This document shows positions 23,510 through 30,120 of a stretch of DNA of 30,120 nucleotides, piece by piece (positions within the stretch are counted from its first letter, which is position 1; each line of letters starts with the position of its first letter). A model generated the notes under the pieces. That model had not been told where the DNA came from. It worked only from the letters and a program-made list of their open reading frames with translations, and did not search any database. Position numbers and translations under genes: made by a program. The DNA lies in contig JBPCNH010000021.1 in the NCBI GenBank assembly GCA_051001455.1, positions 1 through 30,120 on the forward strand. The letters are read 5' to 3'. This DNA comes from JBPCNH01 sp051001455. Its GTDB lineage: Bacteria > Actinomycetota > CADDZG01 > WHSQ01.

Positions 23510-25093
23510 TTATTCGACGTAGCCGAGACCGCGGAGATGCCCCTCGATCTCAGTTTCTTCATCAGATGTTAGGCCGCTTTCGGCAACCGCCGGGCCGTCT
23601 GGGGGCCCGTCGCCCGTGACCAGCAGTTCCACACCTTCACCTACGAGAGAGCCGATCGCCTTCCCGTCTCGCTCAATGAGGCTCGGCACACCCAGAGCTG
23701 CGAGCGCCGTCGGACCGAGGTCGACGAGCCGCACCTCTTCCCTCAGGCGCCCGGGCCTCACCTCCGGACCCGTCGCAGCGATCACTCCCTCGAGCCGGTG
23801 ATCACCCGAGAGCCAGTCGGCGTCTTCGACCATCGCCTTGGCGTGGGTGAGTGAGTAGAAAGGTGCCGGGACCAGCAAGAGGTCGGGAGCCGTTTCGAGG
23901 AAAGGACCGGAGAGGACCTCTTCCTTGCGGTAGATCTTGGCGATCGGTGCCGCACCGGTGTCGGGATCTCGGAACGCAGCGAGCTCGACGGCGAGCTCGT
24001 CCCGAAGCCGGTCGTAGTCCCGAGGGTCCACCGTCCCTCGAGGCTCTCTTCCCTTCAGGTTGAGCGATACCCCTTCCCCGGTTGAAGTGACGCTCGTGTA
24101 GGCCCGGGAGCGAGCCCAGTCCATGGGCGAGGCAGGAAGGGCCACCTTGCCGTGAAGCTTCAATACGTCGTAGATGCGCCGCGCGATGCGCCGCCCGGGG
24201 CCCCACCGGATCAGGTTGGTAGCGAAGGAGCCCTTGCCGAATCTGGCCCATCCGAGATGAGCGAGGATCCGGTCCATCGTGCACGCTCGGGTGCAGGGTT
24301 GGTGACCGTGATCGGACATGAAGATGACGAGATCCTGGTCGGTCGTCCGCTCGAGCAGGCGACCGAGTCCCGCGTCGAGCTCTTGGTATAGCGCCCGGGT
24401 CTGTGCCGCGACCGAGGTTTCCTTCAGTTCTTCATAGCGAGGATGCTCTGGAGCTACGTATTCCATCAAGCAGTGTTGGATCCGGTCGGTCGATACGTAC
24501 ACCAACACTCCGAGGTCCCAGTCGGTGGTGTCCAGCAGATACTCGAAGGATCTCTGCCGCTTGGCGGTGATGGCCGCGCATTCCTCGAGGAAAGCCTCCG
24601 GCCTATTGCGAAAGGTCGTCCAGCTCATCCCGTTCACGGGGAACGGAGCGTTGGCATCGAGCTCTTGCTGGAGCTCCACCGGGTACGTGTAGGAGCGGCT
24701 GGAGGGCAGGACCCCCCCTCCCACTACTTTCCCCTTGATCGGGGGTGGCGGAAAGGTCAGAGGGATGTTGACGGCAAGTGTGGTTCTTCCTGCCGCGTCG
24801 GCGTCGTCGAAGATGGTCCGGGCCTTGATCGACCGGTACGTTACCGGGAGCCGGCGGGTCACCCCAGGCTTGTGCTCCAAGATGTCGAAAACCCCGTGTC
24901 CGGCCGGGTTCAGCCCCGTCATGAACGACGGCCAGGCGCACCAGGAATGTGAAGGCACGGTCGACAGACAATCTCCATAGGCGCCTCGTTCAATGAGACC
25001 CGCCAGGTTGGGGAGGTCGCCACGGTCTAGCATGGGGCGAAGGACCTTCCAGTCCGCCCCGTCCCATCCGATGATCATCACTCGTTTCGGCAC
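23510..25093 (-). CDS. Alkaline phosphatase-superfamily phosphohydrolase/nucleotide pyrophosphatase
   Basis: A 527-residue enzyme of the type I phosphodiesterase/nucleotide pyrophosphatase branch. Metal and catalytic motifs in order: D11 (IIGWDGADW), probable nucleophile S50 (SHSWCAWPSFMTGLNPAGHG), D and H of STDRIQHCLMEY, SDHG in IFMSDHGHQP, and SGDHRLEGV. No signal peptide is seen, so it acts in the cytoplasm or by another export route. Substrate unknown. The GTG start has TAACCT 6 nt upstream and no Shine-Dalgarno. The lyase and acyl-CoA dehydrogenase genes follow on the same strand after 37 nt. Confidence 0.9.
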   Translation of the reverse strand: MPKRVMIIGWDGADWKVLRPMLDRGDLPNLAGLIERGAYGDCLSTVPSHSWCAWPSFMTGLNPAGHGVFDILEHKPGVTRRLPVTYRSIKARTIFDDADAAGRTTLAVNIPLTFPPPPIKGKVVGGGVLPSSRSYTYPVELQQELDANAPFPVNGMSWTTFRNRPEAFLEECAAITAKRQRSFEYLLDTTDWDLGVLVYVSTDRIQHCLMEYVAPEHPRYEELKETSVAAQTRALYQELDAGLGRLLERTTDQDLVIFMSDHGHQPCTRACTMDRILAHLGWARFGKGSFATNLIRWGPGRRIARRIYDVLKLHGKVALPASPMDWARSRAYTSVTSTGEGVSLNLKGREPRGTVDPRDYDRLRDELAVELAAFRDPDTGAAPIAKIYRKEEVLSGPFLETAPDLLLVPAPFYSLTHAKAMVEDADWLSGDHRLEGVIAATGPEVRPGRLREEVRLVDLGPTALAALGVPSLIERDGKAIGSLVGEGVELLVTGDGPPDGPAVAESGLTSDEETEIEGHLRGLGYVE

Positions 25094-25099
25094 GCCCGG

Positions 25100-25105
25100 A
25101 GGTTA
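25100..25105 (-). promoter_or_regulatory. -10 element, leaderless phosphohydrolase transcript, overlapping the divergent gene's ribosome site
   Basis: TAACCT, then CCGGGC, then GTG 25093 on the minus strand. The same bases on the plus strand contain part of GGAGG (25098-25102), the Shine-Dalgarno of the DUF2207 gene. Confidence 0.5.
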
Positions 25106-25112
25106 ATGCCAT

Positions 25113-27020
25113 ATGCGCCGCTGGCTCGTCCTCAGCATCACGCTCGTACTGGCCTTCACGCCGGTCATGCCGGCGTTCGCGCGAGGGTTCTCGCTCCCAG
25201 AAGCGCGCGTAGAGGTCACGGTCACCCCTACGGGAGCACTCGAGGTGACCGAGTACATCACCTACAGATTCGACGGGTCGTTCAGGGGCGGCTATCGGGA
25301 GATCCCGCTCAGGGATGGCGAGCTCATCTGGGACGTGCAGGTCTCGGAAGGTGACGTTGCTTATGTTCCCGGCGCGCCGACGGAGCTGGGTAGCTCCGGC
25401 ATGCCGGGCAGCTTCGGCACCTCACGAGAGGGCGATTACCTGCGGGTCGTATGGCATTACGACGCGACGAACCAGGACCGCACCTTCCGTATCGACTACC
25501 GGATAACGGGCCTGCTGCTCGTATACGACGACGTCGCCGATCTCAACCTCCGGGTCTGGGGAGACGAGTGGGACGTGGCGCTTCAGCAGCTGGAAGCGAC
25601 CGTGAGGTTGCCTTCGAGTGCGCCGGGAGAGCTGCGCGTATGGGGACATCCGGCGACCATCGACGGCTTCACCGAACTGAACGAGCAAGCTCGCAAAGCA
25701 ACACTGCGCGCCGCGGATATCCCTCCTGCGAGATGGGTAGAGGTGCGACTTCTCTTCCCGCCCCGGCTGTTGGACTCAACGACCGATGCCCAGGTCCGCG
25801 CGGGTGACGCTTACGAGAGGATCGTGAACCAACAGCTCGAAGACGCTCTGGCAGCCGATCGTGAGGAACGACGGCTGAGGTGGCTCAAGGCGAATGCAGC
25901 GTGGCTCGTTCCACTTACGCTAATCGTCGGCGTATTGCCCGGTTTGATCACCGCGCTGTGGCTCTACAGGCGCTTCGGCAGCGAACCAGACGTCCCTGCA
26001 CAACCTGGTCATCTCCACGAGCCTCCGGGAGAGGAGTCGCCGGCGCTGGTGAGAGCGCTGCTCGAGACCGGTCATGCCAAAGCGACCGGTGACGCGTTCA
26101 CCGCTACCCTCTTCGATCTCATCAGACGCGGTTACATCGACGCAATGGCGACGACGACTATCAAGAAGACCTGGGCCGGCCTGAAACGGGAAGAGTTAAG
26201 CGACCTATCCGTCGCGCGCACCTCGAAGAGCGATGCAGACCTACTCGGTTTCGAAGAAGAGGTGATGAAAGCAGTGGTCAAGGCGACAGGTACCGAGGAT
26301 CGCCTCTTGCTCAGCGAGATGAAGGACCGCATACAGGACGACCCCGAGTACTACCAGAAACGTTTCCAACGATTCAAAGAACAGATCGGTACCGAGCTGC
26401 GTCAGCGTGACTGGTGGTCGACGGCCGGTCTACAGCCCACGATCACTGCATGCGTTGCGTTCGCCGTAGCTGCCGGAATCGTCATCTTCCTAGCGATGTC
26501 CTCATTGGGAAGTCCGAACGGGGTCACGTTCTGGGGCATCCTGCTGGTCGTGCTTGGAGGGATCCTGGCGCTCAACGCCGGCGGGCTGATCATCTTCGCC
26601 TCTATGCGGCGAGGATGGGAGCGCCGCTCACCCGAGGCCGCGGTTGAGGCATCAAAGTGGATCGGGTTCCGCAGGTTCCTCGAAGATTTCGAAGGCATAC
26701 CCGGCGCCGTCCCAGGATCGATAGCGATCTGGGAGCAGTACCTGTGCTACGGGATCGCCTTCGGTGTTGCCGACCGCGTCCTAGAGGCAGCGCAGCTCTA
26801 CGCGCCACCCGAGCTCGAATCGCAGAGCAAGGTGTTTTGGATCGACCCGCATGGCCCGCTGGGGACTGGCCGGTCGGCGTTTGCCATCACGGACCTTTCT
26901 CACTCCGTCGCCAGCGCTGCCCCGCAGGGCTCGGGGGGGTTCGGAGGGGGAGGCGGCGGTGGAGGTTTCTCCGGTGGTGGAGGAGGCGGCGGCGGAGGCG
27001 GTGGTGGAGGCGCCTGGTAG
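25113..27020 (+). CDS. DUF2207 predicted membrane protein with polyglycine tail
   Basis: A 635-residue protein with a cleavable-looking signal peptide (about 1-24, ending PAFARG), a beta-rich extracytoplasmic DUF2207 domain (about 25-240; VTPTGALEVTEYITYRFDGSFRGGYREIPL is typical), membrane helices near 268-285 and 440-505, cytoplasmic segments between them, and a C-terminal run of glycines (about 605-635) ending in AW. DUF2207 proteins nearly always have this Gly-rich end; their role is unknown. The ATG follows GGAGG with a 10-nt gap. The gene stands alone between a divergent and a convergent neighbour. Confidence 0.92.
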   Translation: MRRWLVLSITLVLAFTPVMPAFARGFSLPEARVEVTVTPTGALEVTEYITYRFDGSFRGGYREIPLRDGELIWDVQVSEGDVAYVPGAPTELGSSGMPGSFGTSREGDYLRVVWHYDATNQDRTFRIDYRITGLLLVYDDVADLNLRVWGDEWDVALQQLEATVRLPSSAPGELRVWGHPATIDGFTELNEQARKATLRAADIPPARWVEVRLLFPPRLLDSTTDAQVRAGDAYERIVNQQLEDALAADREERRLRWLKANAAWLVPLTLIVGVLPGLITALWLYRRFGSEPDVPAQPGHLHEPPGEESPALVRALLETGHAKATGDAFTATLFDLIRRGYIDAMATTTIKKTWAGLKREELSDLSVARTSKSDADLLGFEEEVMKAVVKATGTEDRLLLSEMKDRIQDDPEYYQKRFQRFKEQIGTELRQRDWWSTAGLQPTITACVAFAVAAGIVIFLAMSSLGSPNGVTFWGILLVVLGGILALNAGGLIIFASMRRGWERRSPEAAVEASKWIGFRRFLEDFEGIPGAVPGSIAIWEQYLCYGIAFGVADRVLEAAQLYAPPELESQSKVFWIDPHGPLGTGRSAFAITDLSHSVASAAPQGSGGFGGGGGGGGFSGGGGGGGGGGGGGAW

Positions 27021-27031
27021 TAGTTAGGTCG

Positions 27032-28264
27032 CTATTCCTCGACGTCGCGCCGGGCCTCGGCCAACCGATGCGCTCTCAGCGCCAACTGCAAACGTAACTT
27101 GTCCTCCGGATCGCGCAAGGTCCATCCCGTGAGTTTGTCCACCTGCTTCAACCTGTAAGAGACCGTATGAGGATGGGCGAAGAGACGCTCGCCGGCCAGC
27201 TTCACGCTTCCATCGGTATCGAAGAATGCCTCCAAGGTCTTAACGAGCTCCCCCTTTCGCCTCTCGTCATAGGCGAGCAGTGGCCCAAGCATCTGGTCGA
27301 CGAACCTATCGATCAGCGCGGGCTCCGCACGGAGGAAGTGGTACGGCAGTAATTCATCGAACCGGTGCACCGGTCCTTCCATCCTCAAGGCTTCCCCGAT
27401 CTCTAAAGCCTCTCGCGCTTCTCGATAGGCACGTCGTATCCCCTCGAGCCCGAGCTCGGGACCTCCCATCCCGAAACGCCAATCTCCTCCGAGCTCGGCC
27501 ACGAGTTTCTCGGGTACACGGGACAGATCGGTCGCCGTATCTGTCGGCAGCAAGGCGACGGTCTGATCCCCCTTCTGTAGGACGATCGCTTCGGCACCGT
27601 CGTCGGCAAGCAAGCTCGAAGTAGCTGCACTGAGTTGCGCCTCCTTGCGAGCGTCCTTACCTGGACCGGTCCCCACCAGAGCTATGTAACTGAGAGACAG
27701 GTCGTAGCCGAACGCGTGAGCGCGGCTGAGCATGTCCTCGGCGGAGGTATCGGACCCATAAAGGAGATCTGAAAGGAACTCCCGGCGGGCTCCTTCTTGC
27801 TCTCGCACGATGGCGCGTTGAGCTTTCGAATACGCGTCCGCGACCGCTGTAGAGATCTGGTCTGTATAACGAAGAACGGCTTCAGCCAGCGAGATCGCCG
27901 CCTCCAATGCATCGCCTTCGTAGCTACGGCATTCCTCGGCGAGCACGTCCCAACAGATACGGGACACCGTCCTATAAGCGTGGAGAACATCGTCCAGCGG
28001 GATGGCCGCTTCGGCTCTCTGTGCACCCACCCGCTGGATGGCTTCGAGCTCGGCGGACCCTATCTCGCGACCTTCCTTCAGCACGGTAGCAAGGGTCTCG
28101 ACGTTCCCTCGGATGGCGCCCTGGACGTCCTCCTTGGAAGGACCTCCGGTACGGCCGTAGGAGGGTACGCCTTCCCAGATGGCGTTACCGGAGCGCTGCA
28201 CTACCTCGTCCAAACGGGTCAGGAACGTTCCCACGATCGCTTCGACGGCCTTAGGGTCGTTCAC
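27032..28264 (-). CDS. PucR-type helix-turn-helix transcriptional regulator
   Basis: A 410-residue regulator. The N-terminal half is helical (RAEAAIPLDDVLHAYRTVSRICWDVLAEECR, a RsbR-like or sensor helical domain). A central CdaR/GGDEF-like region follows (about 170-290; FGMGGPELGLEGIRRAYREAREAL). The C-terminal PucR helix-turn-helix is at about 335-400 (LVKTLEAFFDTDGSVKLAGERLFAHPHTVSYRLKQVDKLTG). Such proteins typically activate purine, amino-acid or other catabolic genes in response to a ligand. The GTG start overlaps the DUF302 stop (GTGA), so they are co-translated. FtcD, a histidine or purine degradation enzyme, starts divergently upstream of DUF302 and is a plausible target. Confidence 0.93.
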   Translation of the reverse strand: MNDPKAVEAIVGTFLTRLDEVVQRSGNAIWEGVPSYGRTGGPSKEDVQGAIRGNVETLATVLKEGREIGSAELEAIQRVGAQRAEAAIPLDDVLHAYRTVSRICWDVLAEECRSYEGDALEAAISLAEAVLRYTDQISTAVADAYSKAQRAIVREQEGARREFLSDLLYGSDTSAEDMLSRAHAFGYDLSLSYIALVGTGPGKDARKEAQLSAATSSLLADDGAEAIVLQKGDQTVALLPTDTATDLSRVPEKLVAELGGDWRFGMGGPELGLEGIRRAYREAREALEIGEALRMEGPVHRFDELLPYHFLRAEPALIDRFVDQMLGPLLAYDERRKGELVKTLEAFFDTDGSVKLAGERLFAHPHTVSYRLKQVDKLTGWTLRDPEDKLRLQLALRAHRLAEARRDVEE

Positions 28265-28659
28265 CGAGTAGTTCCGATCGAAGCCAGAGCTTCCTGCAAC
28301 GCCGAACGCGCCTCGTCGGCCACCTCGCGTGAGAGATCATCGTCGGCGGCAACGGCGTCCAAGGGATCGAGTGCCGCCACCAGGGCTCCTTCGGCGACCT
28401 CCTGTACGACGACATTGCATGGAAGGTGCACGGCAACGCGCATGTCACCACGATCATCGACAGCCCGATCGGAAACTGCTGAGTTCCAGACGCCCATGAT
28501 CAGGTACTGACGCTGGTCACCTGCTTCCGGTCCTAGCAGTCCGCCGACGTGCATCTCGGACAAGATAGAGAACCCTTGACCCCGGAAAGCGAGGCGCGCT
28601 CGAACCACGGCCTCGTCGTAACCTTCCGGAACCTGCACGGTGTAGCCCACATCGCTCAT
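28261..28659 (-). CDS. DUF302-family protein
   Basis: A 132-residue DUF302 protein, recognised by GYTVQVPEGYDEAVVRARLAFRGQGFSILSEMHV and the later MRVAVHLPCNVVVQEVAEGALVAALDPLDA. DUF302 proteins bind small ligands in a conserved hydrophobic pocket, with function undefined; the Cys in PCNVVV is a common family residue. It is the first gene of the DUF302-PucR unit and overlaps pucR by 4 nt. A TACCGT box lies 8 nt before ATG, with AGAGG between them that could serve as a weak ribosome site. Confidence 0.88.
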   Translation of the reverse strand: MSDVGYTVQVPEGYDEAVVRARLAFRGQGFSILSEMHVGGLLGPEAGDQRQYLIMGVWNSAVSDRAVDDRGDMRVAVHLPCNVVVQEVAEGALVAALDPLDAVAADDDLSREVADEARSALQEALASIGTTR

Positions 28660-28666
28660 CTACCTC

Positions 28667-28673
28667 TACGGTA
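28667..28673. promoter_or_regulatory. Symmetric -10 shared by DUF302-pucR (minus) and ftcD (plus)
   Basis: The 7-bp TACGGTA reads TACGGT on plus, 9 nt before ATG 28682, and TACCGT on minus, 8 nt before ATG 28659. Both have T, A and final T at the conserved -10 positions. The starts are 22 bp apart. Confidence 0.45.
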
Positions 28674-28681
28674 ACGCTTAG

Positions 28682-29539
28682 ATGTCATTGCTATCGATCC
28701 CCAACATCTCGGCAGGCAGTGACCGGGACACCGTTCGCCGGCTTTCTTCAGCCGTCGCCTCCGGGGGAGGACGCCTGCTCGACAGCCACACCGACCCCAT
28801 CCACAACCGGACGGTCTTCACCGTCCACGGTCATAAAGAAAATCTCGTGGCGAGCATGACAGCCCTCGCGCGGGCAGCGAAGGAAGCGATCGATCTGAGA
28901 AGCCACCACGGGGTGCACCCCCGGATCGGGTCGCTGGACGTTTGTCCTTTCGTCCCTCTCGACGACCATGATCTGCCGCGAGCCGTAGAGGTGGCCGAAG
29001 AAGCCGGCCGCGCTATCGCAGAGGAGACCGGGATCCCCGTCTACTTGTATGGAGCGGCGGCGCGCCGGCCGGACAGGGTGCAACTGCCGGACCTGCGGCG
29101 CGCCGGAGCGGCGGGGTTGCTGGGAGGTACGATGCGGCCAGACTTCGGTCCTCACGAGATCGACCCTAGATCCGGGGTCATCTGCGTCGGAGCTCGTCTT
29201 CCCCTGGTGGCTTTCAATATATGGCTCGATGCAGATGTCGAGGTAGCCCGAGCTGCCGCTGTGGCGATCAGAGCTGCTTCCGGTAGCCTCCCGGGCGTAC
29301 GGGCGCTGGGGTTACCCCTCACCGAGGGAAAGAGTCAGGTTTCGATGAATCTGATAGATCCCGCGACTACGAGCGTCGATGACGTCTTCGCGGCGGTCGC
29401 GCGCAAGGTAGGCATCGACGTGATCGAGAGAACAGAGATCGTCGGACTCGCGCCTGCGCGATACATGCCGAACCCGCACGCGCAAGCGGCCCGACTGATG
29501 GTTCCGCCGGGCCGCTCGCTCGAATCAGTGCTCCACTAG
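28682..29539 (+). CDS. ftcD: Glutamate formimidoyltransferase (single-domain FtcD)
   Basis: A 285-residue formimidoyltransferase that moves the formimino group of N-formimino-L-glutamate to tetrahydrofolate in histidine degradation. Signatures: LLSIPNISAGSDRDTV at the start, SHHGVHPRIGSLDVCPFVPL (the catalytic His is in this segment), YLYGAAARRP, RRAGAAGLLGG, RPDFGP and VGARLPLVAFNIWLDADVE. It lacks the cyclodeaminase domain of the bifunctional mammalian protein. The regulator PucR is divergent. No other hut genes are in the window, so it may serve an alternative folate or one-carbon route. The -10-like TACGGT is 9 nt upstream and no Shine-Dalgarno is visible. Confidence 0.95.
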   Translation: MSLLSIPNISAGSDRDTVRRLSSAVASGGGRLLDSHTDPIHNRTVFTVHGHKENLVASMTALARAAKEAIDLRSHHGVHPRIGSLDVCPFVPLDDHDLPRAVEVAEEAGRAIAEETGIPVYLYGAAARRPDRVQLPDLRRAGAAGLLGGTMRPDFGPHEIDPRSGVICVGARLPLVAFNIWLDADVEVARAAAVAIRAASGSLPGVRALGLPLTEGKSQVSMNLIDPATTSVDDVFAAVARKVGIDVIERTEIVGLAPARYMPNPHAQAARLMVPPGRSLESVLH

Positions 29540-29543
29540 GAGG

Positions 29544-30120
29544 CTACCTTCGGGTAGATTTCCTGCCCGAAGTCTTCCTGGCGGTCGACTTACGTGCGGT
29601 CGACTTCTTACGCCCCGTGGACTTCTTGCGTCCCGTGGTCTTCTTACGACCCGTGGTCTTCTTGCGCCCCGTGGACTTCTTGCGCCCCGTGGACTTCTTG
29701 CGTCCCGTGGTCTTCTTACGACCCGTGGTCTTGCGTCCGGTCGACTTCTTACGCCCCGTGGACTTCTTGCGTCCCGTGGACTTCTTGCGTCCCGTGGTCT
29801 TGCGTCCGGTCGTCTTCTTACGACCCGTCGACTTCTTGCGTCCGGTCGTCTTCTTACGACCCGTCGACTTCTTCCGGCCCGTCGACTTCTTGCGTCCGGT
29901 CGTCTTCTTACGACCCGTCGACTTCTTCCGGCCCGTCGACTTCTTGCGCCCGGTCGTCTTCTTACGACCCGTCGACTTCTTGCGTCCGGTCGACTTCTTG
30001 CGCCCGGTCGACTTCTTGCGTCCGGTCGACTTCTTGCGCCCGGTCGACTTCTTGCGTCCGGTCGTCTTACGCGCGGTCGACTTCTTGCGTCCGGTCGACT
30101 TCTTGCGCCCGGTCGACTTC
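29544..30120 (-). CDS. Lysine/arginine-rich hexapeptide-repeat protein, C-terminal part (HU or histone H1-like tail)
   Basis: The minus-strand frame is open from the window end to TAG at 29544-29546, about 191 codons with no start in the window. It encodes roughly thirty hexapeptides G-R-K-K-S/T-T, with some five-residue versions (GRKTT), ending in a degenerate STARKSTARKTSGRKSTRR. The composition is almost only Lys, Arg, Ser, Thr and Gly. Comparable basic tails follow an HU domain in actinobacterial HupB-like proteins or make up histone H1-like proteins; they bind DNA without sequence preference. The N-terminal domain is out of view, so HU is inference. Ser and Thr codons vary between copies, so the protein repeat is maintained although the DNA repeats are imperfect. 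Confidence 0.85.
   Translation of the reverse strand, partial: KSTGRKKSTGRKKSTARKTTGRKKSTGRKKSTGRKKSTGRKKSTGRKKSTGRKKTTGRKKSTGRKKSTGRKKTTGRKKSTGRKKSTGRKKTTGRKKSTGRKKTTGRKTTGRKKSTGRKKSTGRKKSTGRKTTGRKKTTGRKKSTGRKKSTGRKKTTGRKKTTGRKKSTGRKKSTARKSTARKTSGRKSTRR
29577..30120. repeat. 18-bp tandem repeat array coding the basic hexapeptides
   Basis: Direct 18-bp units (for example GTCGACTTCTTGCGTCCG) with 15-bp variants, continuing to the window end. Higher-order 36-bp alternation of S and T units is visible at 29820-29980. Expect copy-number variation and assembly difficulty. Confidence 0.9.

Noticed and set aside
29577..30120. CRISPR-like array
   Set aside because: The repeats are contiguous 18-bp units without spacers and code for a regular basic peptide.

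Overview
The window looks like chromosomal DNA of an uncultivated, high-GC Actinomycetota lineage. The evidence is a UPF0182 membrane protein, a YlbL-like PDZ/Lon-type protease, a DUF2342 'zincin' relative, a mycoredoxin-like glutaredoxin, a rhodanese/MoeB protein, a probable F420-type LLM oxidoreductase, a PucR regulator and many transcripts that appear leaderless. From memory, the UPF0182, PDZ, DUF2342, mycoredoxin and MoeB/MoeZ set recalls the Rv3193c to Rv3206c neighbourhood of Mycobacterium tuberculosis. I cannot name the genus.

Layout. (1) 1-1903 looks like the end of an integrated element: an integrase C-terminus, a HicA toxin-like gene, two tandem HicB-like genes and an orphan gene, all overlapping or abutting. 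It ends at the 3' end of an initiator tRNA (1904-1980, minus). (2) 2069-13822 carries a Crp/Fnr regulator, then a long minus-strand block: NAD-dependent epimerase, small membrane protein, MreB, PDZ protease, large membrane histidine kinase, FecR-like exported protein, single-domain response regulator and UPF0182. (3) 13862-16385 (plus) holds a DUF2342 protein that has lost its HExxH motif and a LarA/DUF2088 enzyme. (4) 16396-18297 (minus) holds a mycoredoxin-like protein, a rhodanese/MoeB protein and a phosphoesterase. (5) 18410-25093 is mixed metabolism: alcohol dehydrogenase family, TatA with a zinc ribbon, LLM oxidoreductase, CBS pair, acyl-CoA dehydrogenase with a malyl-CoA-lyase-like protein, and an AP-superfamily phosphohydrolase. 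(6) 25113-30120 holds DUF2207, PucR with DUF302, FtcD and the end of a very basic hexapeptide-repeat protein that runs off the window.

The most striking observation is in the rhodanese/MoeB gene. An in-frame TGA (17109-17111, minus) sits exactly where the family has its catalytic cysteine. The frame stays open and homologous for 76 more codons to the usual C-terminal CxxC. A hairpin follows the TGA with its loop starting 21 nt downstream and G as second loop base, as expected of a bacterial SECIS. I read it as a 383-residue selenoprotein, Sec307, not a broken gene.

A second pattern is that many first genes of transcription units have a TANNNT-like -10 hexamer ending 6-7 nt before the start codon and no Shine-Dalgarno, so the mRNA would begin at the start codon. 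The tRNA-fMet gene has a TACAAT box placed so that transcription would begin at or within one base of the mature 5' end. This rule also helped choose start codons for the LLM oxidoreductase, histidine kinase and UPF0182 genes.
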